Shown: one piece after another, positions 27,497-37,997 of the stretch
Numbering within the stretch: the first letter of the stretch is position 1
How the letters are laid out: every line of letters starts with the position of its first letter
Assembly: GCF_036242395.1 (NCBI RefSeq)
Contig: NZ_CP108458.1
Coordinates: forward strand, 6,882,001 to 6,946,000
Length of the DNA stretch: 64,000 nucleotides
Source: Kitasatospora sp. NBC_01266
GTDB lineage: Bacteria > Actinomycetota > Actinomycetes > Streptomycetales > Streptomycetaceae
Reading direction: 5' to 3'
The notes under the pieces: generated by a model
What the model saw: only the letters and a program-made list of their open reading frames with translations
Databases searched by the model: none
What the model was told of the DNA's origin: nothing
Program-made: the position numbers and the translations under genes

Positions 27497-28486
27497 TCAG
27501 CGGTTCACCTCCGCCGCATCGCCCTCGGCCCGTTCGGCCCGTTCGGCCCGTTCGGCTCGTTCGGCTCGTTCGGCGAGTTGGGTGGCGATGGCGTCCAGTG
27601 CGGTGCGGGCCTGGTTCAGGTGGGTCTGGTCCATCGGGTGCCGGGAGAACCGGGCTTCCCGGAAGAGTGCGGTGAGGGTGGTGGCGTCGGTGCCGTGCAG
27701 GGTGCCGGCGGTGACGGCGCGGTCCAGCAGGTCGGTGGGGCTGTCGGCGACCAGTCGTTCGATGCCGGAGGCGGCCAGCGACTCCTCCATCGCGAGGTAG
27801 CAGGCGATCACGGCGGTGCGGGCGTCCTCGCCGCTGAGCAGCGCCTGGCGGGCCGAGGCGACGGCGTCGGCCAGTTCCCGCTCGTCGGTGCGGGTCCGCC
27901 GCGCGCCGCGCGGGGCCGGCTTCGGCAGCCGCAGCCGGCGCACCAGGACGACCGCGCGGACCAGCACCAGGAGCAGCAGGACGGCCGCGACGAGCAGTGC
28001 CAGGAAGGACCAGTCGCCAGTGCCGCCGCCGTGCCGGGGGAGCGGCACGGGCAGGGCGGCGGGCGGTGGTGTCCGGGTCTCCGGCGGGTGTGCGTGGGGC
28101 AGGCTCGCCAGCAGCAGGACCAACGGCAGCACCAGCCCCAGCAGCGGCAGCAGGCGCAGCACCGCCTCGCGCAGGCGTTCCTCGCGTGGCGACAGGTCGA
28201 CGAGGTCGCGGAGCTTGGCCCGGTAGGACCGCACGGCTCGTTCGAACAGCAGCAGCCAGCCCGCCGCGAGCAGCAGCACGAACCCGAAGGAGTGCCCGAA
28301 CGGTGCCGGGCCACGGCTGAGCAGGGCGCCGGCCGGGCGCAGCTCCAGCGCGGCGAAGGCGAGTCCGGCCGCCGCCGCGAGGGCCAGTGAGTGGCGCGAA
28401 CGGGCGGCCCGGGCCGCCTCCCCGGCGCCGGGCGGCTGCGGCCGCCCGACCAGGTCAGCCCGGCCTGAACCGCCCTGTCCGCTCAT
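27497..28486 (-). CDS. DUF4129 membrane protein, copy 1 (first gene of the MoxR operon)
   Basis: 329 residues from ATG 28486, with GGGGGAG seven bases upstream. Membrane segments include HSLALAAAAGLAFAALEL, GFVLLLAAGWLLLFE, LRLLPLLGLVLPLVLLLA and FLALLVAAVLLLLVLVRAVVLV. The DUF4129-type domain (last 125 residues) is the same as in the next gene, and it ends in a repeated Ala-Glu-Arg tail. In family knowledge DUF4129 is often fused to or placed next to transglutaminase-like and MoxR/DUF58 genes; no transglutaminase is seen here. Confidence 0.85.
   Translation of the reverse strand: MSGQGGSGRADLVGRPQPPGAGEAARAARSRHSLALAAAAGLAFAALELRPAGALLSRGPAPFGHSFGFVLLLAAGWLLLFERAVRSYRAKLRDLVDLSPREERLREAVLRLLPLLGLVLPLVLLLASLPHAHPPETRTPPPAALPVPLPRHGGGTGDWSFLALLVAAVLLLLVLVRAVVLVRRLRLPKPAPRGARRTRTDERELADAVASARQALLSGEDARTAVIACYLAMEESLAASGIERLVADSPTDLLDRAVTAGTLHGTDATTLTALFREARFSRHPMDQTHLNQARTALDAIATQLAERAERAERAERAERAEGDAAEVNR
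27523..27576. repeat. 9-bp tandem repeats coding an Ala-Glu-Arg tail
   Basis: Six units of GTTCGGCCC/GTTCGGCTC type run from 27523 to 27576 and code for (AER)n at the C-terminus of DUF4129 copy 1. The other copy has no such tail. Confidence 0.8.
27567..27899. repeat. 333-bp direct repeat, copy B (within DUF4129 copy 1)
   Basis: This is the partner of 26474-26806, offset by 1093 bp. The two substitutions are in GTGCG(C/G)GCG and GAC(C/G)GCG, both within the coding frame. Confidence 0.9.
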
Positions 28487-28640
28487 CGTGTTGCTCCCCC
28501 CGTACGGGTCCGTCCGCTGTGCGGTGCGGCCCGATCCTGGTGCAGCTTGGCACAGTGGTCGAACCATTGTCAGCACCGGGTGGGCCGCGGATCTCCCGGG
28601 GTGCCGGGCCGCCGTTCGTGAACCCTCCACGCGCGGTCCG

Positions 28641-31193
28641 TCAGCCGGTCCTGATGTTGTCCAGGATGTCCAGCCGGGCCGCCCGGCGGGCCGGCCAGAT
28701 GGCCGCGAGCAGGCCGACCAGCGCCGCCGCCGCGACGAAGCCGAGCATCGGCAGCGGCGGCACCACCGTGGTCAGGTTCTTGAAACTGCCCGCGATGGTC
28801 CCGTTGCCGGCCCACGCGGTGAGGATGCCGAGCCCCACCCCGAGCAGCCCGCCGAGCAGCGCGATCAGCAGCGACTCCAGCCGCACCATCCGCCGCACCC
28901 CGCGCCGGTCCAGGCCGACCGCACGCAGCATGCCGATCTCCCGGCGGCGCTCGAAGACCGACATGGCCATGGTGTTGACCACGCCCAGGACGGCGATCAC
29001 CACGGACATCCCGAGCAGCCCGTACATGATGTTCAAGGCCGCGCTCAGCATCTGCCGGTTCTCCTTCTTCACGTCGGCCTGGTCCTTGACCGAGATCAGC
29101 GGGTTGCCGCCGGTCGCGGCCCGCAGCGCCTGCTTCAGCGCGGGGTCGGCCCCGTGCGCGCCCTTGACCAGAACCTTGTCCGGGCCTTGTCCCGCGCTGT
29201 GCGGGGCGAGCAGCGCGTCGGGGGCGAGCAGCCCGTCGACCACGGTGCTGTCGGCCACGATCCCGCCGACGGTCAGCCGCCCGGTGCTCCCGTCCGGGTA
29301 GGTCACCGCCAGCACGTCGCCCACCGCCGTGCCGTACTCCTTCGAGTAGCGCTGGTCGGCCAGCAGTTGACCCTGCGTCAGGGCGTCCGCGGAGCCCGCC
29401 GTGGCGTGCAGTGCGGTCAACTCGCCGATGCTGTCCGGGTTCACGCCGGTGATCCAGCGGGTGTCCGCGCCGAGTTGGACCGGCACCTGGCGCAGCACGC
29501 TGCTCGCGCTCACCCCGGGGGTCGCCGCGATCTGCGGGCCGACCTGGTCCGAGAGCTGCGCGAAGTTCTGCATGGCGACGGTGTAGTCGGCCTTCAGGTC
29601 GGTGCCGGCCGCCTGGTCGACGGCCCGGTTGACCGAGGCGCCGACCACCGTCAGCGCCGTGATCAGGGTGACGCCGATGGTCAGCGCGGCGGCGGTGGCG
29701 GCGGTGCGGCGCGGGTTGCGCAGCGCGTTCTCCCGGGCCAGCTTGCCGGGGCTGCCGTAGATCCGCTGCAGTGCGGGAGCGAGCAGCGCGATCAGCAGGC
29801 GGGAGAGCAGCGGGGTGAGGACGAAGACGCCGATCAGCAGCGCGGCCGCGCCCAGCCCGACGGTGTCGGTGCTCCGGCTGCCCGCGCCCAGCACCAGCAG
29901 GCCGGTGCCGGCCGCGCCGATCAGCGCGCCGATGGTGTTGCGGACCAGCAGGCTCTTCTGGCTGGCGGGTTGGTCGCCGCTGCTCATCGCGGCCACCGGA
30001 GCGATCCGCCCGGCCCGCCGGGCCGGCAGCCAGGCGGCCAGCACAGTGACCAGCACGCCCACCGCGAGCGCGGTCAGCACGGTGCCCGGGCTGACGATCA
30101 GCGGGCCGTCGGGCAGATTGGCCTGCCCTGGGCCGTTCAGTACCCAGCGCAGCCCGGCGGCGATGCCGGTGCCGGCCAGCAGCCCGGCCGCCGAGGCGAG
30201 CAGGCCGACCAGCAGCGCCTCGATCAGCACCGAGCGGGTGATCTGCCGGCGGCTGGCGCCGATCGCCCGCAGCAGGGCGAGTTCCCTGGTGCGTTGGGCG
30301 ACCAGCATGCTGAAGGTGTTGGCGATGATGAAGACGCCGACGAAGAGCGAGATGCCGGCGAAGACCAGCAGCGAGGAACTCAGCCCCTTGGTGGACTCGT
30401 TGATCGCCCGGTCCTGCTCGGCGGCCAGCTGCTGACCGGTCTGGGCGGTGAAGTCACCGCCGGACGGCAGCAGTTGGCGCACCTGGGCGAGCAGCGCCTG
30501 GTCGTCGGTGCCCGGCTTGGCGCGGACGTCGATCTCGTTGAACTGACTCGGCGTCAGATAGAGCTGCTGCGCGGTCGCGGTGTCGAAGGCGGCCAGCGAG
30601 CCGCCGGCCGCCACCCGGGGGTCGTTGACCCGCAGCAGGCCGGTGAGCTTCAGCTGCAGCACCGGGCCGTTGACGGCCACCCGCACGGTGTCGCCGACGT
30701 GGTAGCCGCCCTTCTGCGCGGTCCTGGTGTCCAGCGCCAACTCGCCCGCGCCGAGCGGTCCGTGCCCCTCGGTGAGCGGATACCTGGCGTCCTGGCCGTC
30801 GGCGCCCGGCACGTAGTTGGTGCCGGTGGTGGAGAAGCCGTCGCCGATCAGCGCGCCCTTGCGGTCGGCGATCCCGGCGAAGCCGCTGACCACGCCGCGG
30901 GCCTCGGCGGCGCCGGGCAGCGCCGCGATCGCCTGCCGGGTCTGCTCGGTCAGCCGGCCGGTGTCGCCCTGCCGGGCGCCCCGGCTGTAGCCGTTGCTGA
31001 CCGCCCCGTCGTCGCTGACCGAGACGGCGATGCCGGTGAAGCTCCTGGCGTTCTGCGACTTGAGGGCGCTGCCGAGGGTGTCGGTGAAGACCAGGGTGCC
31101 GGCCACGAAGGCGGTGCCGAGCAGCACGGCGAGGACCGTCATCAGCAGGCGGGCCTTGTGGGCCAGGACGTTGCGCAGGGCGGTGCGGTACAT
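28641..31193 (-). CDS. MacB/FtsX-type ABC transporter permease
   Basis: 850 residues, two FtsX units. An N-terminal helix (LLMTVLAVLLGTAFVAGTLVFTD) is followed by a large extracytoplasmic domain, then membrane clusters at about 270-400 and 440-530, a second extracytoplasmic domain, and a last cluster with the motif VVIAVLGVVNTMAMSVFERRREIGMLRAVG, typical of the family (here given in part: ERRREIGMLRAVGLDRR). It probably exports lipoproteins, peptides or other envelope substrates with the ATPase encoded just upstream. The start ATG follows GAGAGAG. Confidence 0.92.
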   Translation of the reverse strand: MYRTALRNVLAHKARLLMTVLAVLLGTAFVAGTLVFTDTLGSALKSQNARSFTGIAVSVSDDGAVSNGYSRGARQGDTGRLTEQTRQAIAALPGAAEARGVVSGFAGIADRKGALIGDGFSTTGTNYVPGADGQDARYPLTEGHGPLGAGELALDTRTAQKGGYHVGDTVRVAVNGPVLQLKLTGLLRVNDPRVAAGGSLAAFDTATAQQLYLTPSQFNEIDVRAKPGTDDQALLAQVRQLLPSGGDFTAQTGQQLAAEQDRAINESTKGLSSSLLVFAGISLFVGVFIIANTFSMLVAQRTRELALLRAIGASRRQITRSVLIEALLVGLLASAAGLLAGTGIAAGLRWVLNGPGQANLPDGPLIVSPGTVLTALAVGVLVTVLAAWLPARRAGRIAPVAAMSSGDQPASQKSLLVRNTIGALIGAAGTGLLVLGAGSRSTDTVGLGAAALLIGVFVLTPLLSRLLIALLAPALQRIYGSPGKLARENALRNPRRTAATAAALTIGVTLITALTVVGASVNRAVDQAAGTDLKADYTVAMQNFAQLSDQVGPQIAATPGVSASSVLRQVPVQLGADTRWITGVNPDSIGELTALHATAGSADALTQGQLLADQRYSKEYGTAVGDVLAVTYPDGSTGRLTVGGIVADSTVVDGLLAPDALLAPHSAGQGPDKVLVKGAHGADPALKQALRAATGGNPLISVKDQADVKKENRQMLSAALNIMYGLLGMSVVIAVLGVVNTMAMSVFERRREIGMLRAVGLDRRGVRRMVRLESLLIALLGGLLGVGLGILTAWAGNGTIAGSFKNLTTVVPPLPMLGFVAAAALVGLLAAIWPARRAARLDILDNIRTG

Positions 31194-31220
31194 GGGGCTC
31201 TCTCGGCGATCTCTGCTTCC

Positions 31221-31314
31221 GGCGGGACGGGCGGGTCGGGCGGCACGGGCGGGTCGGGCGGCACGGGCGGGCAGGTCGGGCGGCGCGGGCGGGTCGGGCG
31301 GGACGGGCAGGTCA
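31221..31314. repeat. five GC-rich 18-bp tandem repeats between ABC genes
   Basis: Units begin at 31221, 31239, 31257 (22 bp), 31279 and 31297, of the form GGCGGCACGGGCGGGTCG. The array fills most of the gap between the ATPase stop (31312) and the permease start (31193) and overlaps the stop codon. Confidence 0.8.
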
Positions 31315-32073
31315 GCTGGTGCGGCCGGCGCCCTCGAAGCGGCGCATCCGGTCCAGCACGGTGCCGGGGGTCGGCAGTGACAGCTCGTCCACGATCCGCC
31401 CGTCGGCCAGGAAGACCACCCGGTCCGCGTAGCTCGCCGCGACCGGATCGTGGGTCACCATCACCACGGTCTGGCCGAGGTCGCGCACCGAGTTCTGCAG
31501 GAAGCCGAGGATCTCGGCGCCCGCCCGGGAGTCGAGGTTGCCGGTCGGCTCGTCGGCGAAGACGATCGCCGGCCGCCCGGCCAGCGCCCGCGCGCAGGCC
31601 ACCCGCTGCTGCTGGCCGCCGGAGAGCTGGGCCGGGCGGTGCGAGAGCCGGCCCGACAGGCCCACGGTCGCCACCACCCGCTCCAGCCAGGCCTGGTCGA
31701 TCCGCTGCCCGGCGATGTCCATCGGCAGGGTGATGTTCTCCAGCGCGGTGAGCATCGGCAGCAGGTTGAACGACTGGAAGACGAAGCCGAGTTGGTCACG
31801 GCGCAGCTTGGTCAGCTGCCGGTCGGACAGGCCCACCAGCTCGGTGTCGCCGATCCGGGCCGAGCCCGAGCTGGCCTGGTCCAGGCCCGCCATGCAGTGC
31901 ATCAGGGTCGACTTGCCCGAGCCGGAAGGTCCCATGATCGCCGTGAACTCGCCGGGCCGGAAGGTCATGCTGACCCGGTCCAGCGCCACCACCCGGGTCG
32001 CACCGGAACCGTAGACCTTGGTCAGCGCTCTGGCTTCGGCGGCGGCTCTGGCAGGAGCGAGGGTGAGGGTCAT
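31312..32073 (-). CDS. ABC transporter ATP-binding protein (LolD/MacB type)
   Basis: 253 residues from ATG 32073, which has GGAGAG upstream; longer readings add non-family sequence. Walker A GPSGSGKSTLMHCMAGLD, the family segment RRDQLGFVFQSFNLLP, signature LSGGQQQRVACARALAG, Walker B IVFADEPTGNLD and the switch histidine in VMVTHDP are all present. It pairs with the large FtsX-type permease gene that follows it on the same strand. Confidence 0.93.
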   Translation of the reverse strand: MTLTLAPARAAAEARALTKVYGSGATRVVALDRVSMTFRPGEFTAIMGPSGSGKSTLMHCMAGLDQASSGSARIGDTELVGLSDRQLTKLRRDQLGFVFQSFNLLPMLTALENITLPMDIAGQRIDQAWLERVVATVGLSGRLSHRPAQLSGGQQQRVACARALAGRPAIVFADEPTGNLDSRAGAEILGFLQNSVRDLGQTVVMVTHDPVAASYADRVVFLADGRIVDELSLPTPGTVLDRMRRFEGAGRTS

Positions 32074-32294
32074 GGTGCGGCTCTCCGGGGGGACGGGCGG
32101 GGTGGACGGGCTCAGTCGGCTTCCGCTCCAATCCTGGTGGTCGCGGTGCTGCCTTCCGTCGCTCCGTCGAACGGTTGCCCGGTCCCCGGCCGGAGGGGCG
32201 GCGGGGAGGGTTCTCCTCCTCAGGTATGACTCGCCCCTAAGATCCCGCCCTGGACGCAACCGTTCAGCCGCGCTACGCCGTCTGGGATACTCGT

Positions 32295-34406
32295 TCAGCC
32301 GATCACCACGCCGCGCCCGGTGGCGAGGGCGGCAAGCCCCCCGGGCACCGGCCGGGCCGCCGCCTCGAACCGCCAGTCGCCGCCGGGCCCGGTGCGGCGG
32401 AAGGCGCCCAGCTCCAGCGCGCTGTCCGCGATCCCGCTGGTGCCGTCCGCCCAGCGGTGCAGCTCCAGCTGCGAGTCGCCGTCGGTCACCGTGAGCGCCA
32501 GCCCGTGGAGGTAGCCCAACGGCAGCGCCGGGCCCGGGTCCTCCTCGGTGGAGACCGCGATGGCCACCTCCTCCACCCGCGGTCCCAGCCGGTCCAGCGC
32601 CACGGTGAGCAGCGTGCTGCGCAGCGGCCCCGGCACGGCGGCGGGAGCCAGGCTCAGCCGGACCGCGTCACCGGGATCGGCGGGGTTGTTGAAGAAGACG
32701 AAGTGCTCGTCGCTCAGCACCCGGCCGCCCGCGCACAGGAAGGCGGAGACGTCCAACTCGGCCGGCTGGCCGGCCACCGTCCGCGCCTGCCAGTCGATCC
32801 GCAGCCGGACGCTGCCCTGGCCGGCCCCCGGCCGCCCGGCGGGCGCGGGGCCGAGCCGGCCGCGCAGCCCCTGCTCGGCCAGCAGCTCGACCAGCTCCGG
32901 CCCGCTCACCAGGGAGAGCGGCTTGTTCTCGATGTAGTCGTAGGAGCCGCGTCCGAAGTGCGCCGTGGTCACCAGGATGCCCTTGATCGCCCCGTGGTGG
33001 CGCACGGTGCTGTCCAGGTCCCGCACGGCGGTGGGGGAGACCGTCGAACGGTAGCGCTTGGCCTGGATGACGATCTTGCCGCCGGTCACCGGATCGGGGT
33101 CGACGGCCACCACGTCGACACCCTGGTCCCCGCTGCGGGCCGTCGTCTGGACCTGGTAGCCGCGGGCCCGGAACAGCTCCGCGATCAGATCCTCGAAGGC
33201 GATCGGGTCCATGGTGTACAGGTCCGGATCGTCCTCGCGCTGCCCCGGCAGCTGGACGCCCACCGCCTCGGGCAGCCGCTCGGCCCGCACCTCCGCCAGC
33301 CGCTCGGGCCGGGCCGAGAGCCGCCCGCCCAGGCCCTCCAGGCAGTCCACGGGCGCCACCCGGTCCAGCGCGATCGCCCCGAACGCCGCCCGCGAGGCGG
33401 ACACCGCCACCAGCACCCGCCCGGCCTCCCGCCCGGTCGCCGGGTCCACGCCCTGCACCACGCCGTTGAACGCCACCGAGTCCAGCAGCCCGTCCGGGTC
33501 GGCCCGGAACAGCTCGTCCAGCACCCGCAGTACGCTGCGCGCCAGCACCTCGCGGTAGATCCGCTTGCGCTCGGCCGCCGCCCGCACGACCGGGGCCTGC
33601 CGGTCGTCCGCCTTCACGTACCGGACCCGGGCGTGCTCGGGCACCACGTCGAAGTCCGGCAGCTCCCAACTGACCACCAGTTGGCGGATCGTCAGGTCCC
33701 AGGCGAGCGTGTGCCGGTGCGGGAAGCCGTCGGGCCACCGGGTGGAGCTGTCCAGCACCGCGCCGAAGTACTCGCGCACCGCCCCGTCCTCGCCGCGCCC
33801 CAGCCGCTCGGCCAACTCCCGGGCCCCTGCCAGGCGCTCGGCGTCCTGGCGGTGGTGCTCGGCCACCCACTCCTGGTAGCCGCGCTGGTACTCCGCCAGC
33901 TGCTGCTGCCGCTCCCGCTCGGTGGCCTGCGCCTGGCGCCAGTCCCGCTCGAACTGCGCCTGCGCCTGGACCTGCTGCTCCTCGTACGCGCGGCGCTGCA
34001 GCAGACCGCTCGGCGGCGGCACCCGGTAGCGGGCCGGGTCCGGCATCGGGATCGGCACGCCGAGCCGCCCCGGGTCGAAGGCGGCCGGCTGCTGAGCGGG
34101 CGTCAGCAGCGGGGCCAGACTGAACGCCGGCCGCGCCAGCCCGGCCCGCAGCAGCCCGTCCAGTTCGGCCACCCGCTCGGCCAACTGCTCGCTCAGCTCG
34201 GCGGCCTCGGCCTCCCGGCTCTGCTGGTACGCCAGCTGCGCCGCCCGCTCGCCGCGGACGGCCGCCAACTGCGCCGCCCGTTCCGCCTGCGCCGCCTGCC
34301 GCTCCGCTGCCAGCTGCGCCCGCCGCTGGGCCTGCTGCCGTTGCTGCTCCTGCCGCTGCATCTCGGCCCAGACCGCCAGCACCCCGCCGCCCGCTCGCCT
34401 TGCCAC
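32295..34406 (-). CDS. coiled-coil / Mrr-type nuclease / TerD-domain fusion protein
   Basis: 703 residues, GTG start with AAGGGG six bases upstream. Residues 1-75 and 145-205 are Gln/Glu/Arg/Ala-rich coiled coils. A middle region (about 210-380) is not recognised. At about 395-510 lies an Mrr-like endonuclease domain: DPIAFEDLIAELFRARGYQV, GDQGVDVVAV, then IVIQAKRY, giving the catalytic D and QxK of the fold, and GILVTTAHFGRGSYDY. From about 530 the protein matches TerD: LDVSAFLCAGG, SDEHFVFFNNPADPG, VEEVAIAVST and ELGAFRRTGPGGDWRFEA. Mrr nucleases cut (often modified) DNA; TerD domains bind calcium and occur in stress and defence loci. The fusion suggests a DNA-targeting response protein; no methylase or other ter gene is adjacent. 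Confidence 0.85.
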   Translation of the reverse strand: MARRAGGGVLAVWAEMQRQEQQRQQAQRRAQLAAERQAAQAERAAQLAAVRGERAAQLAYQQSREAEAAELSEQLAERVAELDGLLRAGLARPAFSLAPLLTPAQQPAAFDPGRLGVPIPMPDPARYRVPPPSGLLQRRAYEEQQVQAQAQFERDWRQAQATERERQQQLAEYQRGYQEWVAEHHRQDAERLAGARELAERLGRGEDGAVREYFGAVLDSSTRWPDGFPHRHTLAWDLTIRQLVVSWELPDFDVVPEHARVRYVKADDRQAPVVRAAAERKRIYREVLARSVLRVLDELFRADPDGLLDSVAFNGVVQGVDPATGREAGRVLVAVSASRAAFGAIALDRVAPVDCLEGLGGRLSARPERLAEVRAERLPEAVGVQLPGQREDDPDLYTMDPIAFEDLIAELFRARGYQVQTTARSGDQGVDVVAVDPDPVTGGKIVIQAKRYRSTVSPTAVRDLDSTVRHHGAIKGILVTTAHFGRGSYDYIENKPLSLVSGPELVELLAEQGLRGRLGPAPAGRPGAGQGSVRLRIDWQARTVAGQPAELDVSAFLCAGGRVLSDEHFVFFNNPADPGDAVRLSLAPAAVPGPLRSTLLTVALDRLGPRVEEVAIAVSTEEDPGPALPLGYLHGLALTVTDGDSQLELHRWADGTSGIADSALELGAFRRTGPGGDWRFEAAARPVPGGLAALATGRGVVIG

Positions 34407-34476
34407 CGTCCACCCCTTCGCCTGCCGCGCCGTTCGCGCAGAGACACCTTAGGGCTTGTCAGGTCGGGTGCGGACG

Positions 34477-34510
34477 GGGTGGACCGGGCGGCTGCCCGCC
34501 CGGTCCACCC
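34477..34510 (-). terminator. terminator of the sdhCAB operon
   Basis: The 15-base arms GGGTGGACCGGGCGG (34477-34491) and CCGCCCGGTCCACCC (34496-34510) pair perfectly around a 4-base loop, seven bases after the sdhB stop. Confidence 0.85.
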
Positions 34511-34516
34511 TCGTGA

Positions 34517-35247
34517 CTACCGGCCGCCCCGCAGGAACTCCCGGTTCAGGGTGCCGATCGCGTTCAGCCCGATCCCCTTGGGGCACGCGGTGGCGCACTC
34601 GCCGGTGTTGGTGCAGCCGCCGAAGCCCTCGGCGTCCATCGCCCCCACCATCGCCCGCACCCGGCTGCGCCGCTCCGGCGCGCCCTGCGGCAGCACGTTC
34701 AGGTGCACCACCTTGGCCGAGGTGAAGAGCATCGCCGAGCCGTTCGGGCAGGCCGCCACGCAGGCACCGCAGCCGATGCACTCGGCGTGCTCGAAGGCGA
34801 GGTCGGCGGCCTCCTTGGGGACCGCGGTGGCATGCGCCTCGGGGGCGCTGCCGGTGGGCGCGGTGATGTAGCCGCCGGAGCCGATGATCCGGTCGAACGC
34901 CGAGCGGTCCACCACCAGGTCCTTGACCACCGGAAAGGCCGCCGACCGCCACGGCTCCACGTCGATCACGTCGCCGTCCGCGAAGTGCCGCATGTGCAGC
35001 TGGCAGGTGGTGGTCCGCTCCGGGCCGTGCGCCTGCCCGTTGATCACCATGCCGCAGGCGCCGCAGATGCCCTCCCGGCAGTCGTGGTCGAAGGCCACCG
35101 GGGTCTCGCCGCGCAGGATCAGCTCCTCGTTGAGCGTGTCCAGCATCTCCAGGAAGGACATGTCCGGGCTGATCCCGGTCACCTGGTAGGTCGTCAGTTC
35201 GCCTGCTGTGTCCGGTCCGGCCTGCCGCCAGATCCGCAGGGTGAGGT

Positions 35248-35251
<4 letters not shown>
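34517..35251 (-). CDS. sdhB: succinate dehydrogenase iron-sulfur subunit
   Basis: 244 residues. All three cluster sites are visible: [2Fe-2S] CREGICGACGMVINGQ plus a later Cys (TTTCQLH), [4Fe-4S] CIGCGACVAACPNGS, and [3Fe-4S] CTNTGECATACPKGIG. It passes electrons from the flavoprotein to the membrane quinone site. The ATG at 35251 overlaps the sdhA stop as ATGA. It is the last gene of the operon. Confidence 0.96.
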
Positions 35252-37190
<1,939 letters not shown>

Positions 37191-37194
<4 letters not shown>

Positions 37195-37913
37195 CGCACG
37201 ACTCCCGTCATCACGGCGATCGGAACGGAGAGGAAGCCGGCCGTCAGCACCAGCGCCAGCAGGTTCGCGGTGAGCTTCAGCGCCCGGTCCCGGCTCGGGC
37301 TGTTCGCCCCCAGCGTCTGCGCGGCGCTCCAGAACCCGTGCCGCACGTGCAGCCCGAGCGCGAGCATCGCCACGCAGTAGATCCCGCCGTCGTACCAGGT
37401 GTGGAAGGCACCGACGATGTTCTGGTACGGGTGCCCGGGGTCGGCCACCGGGTTCACGGTCAGCGTGGTCAGGTCGAGGATGTGCCAGACGATGAAGAGC
37501 GCCAGGATCACCCCGCCCCAGCGCATCGTCCGGGTGGCGTAGCTCTGCCGGGCCCGGGTGCGCCGGTAGCCGGTGGGCCTGGCTGCCAGGTCGCGCCGGC
37601 TCAGCTGGTAGGCGGCCACCGCGTGCACCACGACGGCGGCCACCAGGGCGACCCGGGCGATCCAGAGGAACCACGCGTGGCCGAGGAAGGGCTGGCCGAT
37701 GGTGCGTAGCCAGGCCGCGTAGCCGTTGAGGTCGCCGGCGCCGAAGAAGATCTTCAGATTGCCGATCATATGAAGGACCAGATAGCCCAGCATCATCAAG
37801 CCGCTGACGGCCATCGCGGCCTTCTTGCCCACGGTCGAACCCCACAAGATCGCCAGGGTGGACCGGGCCCGCGCTGCGTCACCGCGCGGCCGTGCTCCCG
37901 TTGTCACTGCCAT
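37191..37913 (-). CDS. sdhC: succinate dehydrogenase cytochrome b subunit (type B)
   Basis: 240 residues with five membrane helices. Haem-ligand-type histidines are in MLGYLVLHMIGNLKIF, HAVAAYQLS, FIVWHILDLTT and LGLHVRHGFWSA. It anchors the complex and reduces menaquinone. The start ATG has no ribosome site. A TTGGAC (37946-37951, minus strand) and TACCGT (37921-37926) 19 bases apart would start transcription at or next to the ATG, so the operon may be leaderless. Confidence 0.93.
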
Positions 37914-37920
37914 GTCCAGA

Positions 37921-37951
37921 ACGGTAGGAAGCCGACCCCCGATCCGTCCAA
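37921..37951 (-). promoter_or_regulatory. sdhCAB promoter
   Basis: On the minus strand TTGGAC (37946-37951) and TACCGT (37921-37926) are separated by 19 bases, and the sdhC ATG follows seven bases after the -10 element. Confidence 0.6.
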
Positions 37952-37970
37952 GACAGGTTCCGGCTCGTCA

Positions 37971-37989
37971 GCATAGATACCGCCTATGC
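37971..37989. promoter_or_regulatory. LysR-type box between sdhC and the LysR gene
   Basis: GCATAG-ATACCGC-CTATGC is an inverted repeat with 6-base arms and includes the T-N11-A pattern typical of LysR binding. It touches the upstream ATG (37986) of the regulator, fitting autoregulation and control of the divergent sdh operon. Confidence 0.65.
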
Positions 37990-37997
37990 TGGGAGGT

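Noticed and set aside
26474..27899. Insertion sequence or transposon as the source of the 333-bp repeats
   Set aside because: No transposase, no terminal inverted repeats and no target duplication; the blocks are in-frame parts of two genes.
31221..31314. Possible CRISPR-like array
   Set aside because: The repeats are head-to-tail without spacers, hence a simple tandem array. No CRISPR array was seen in the window.
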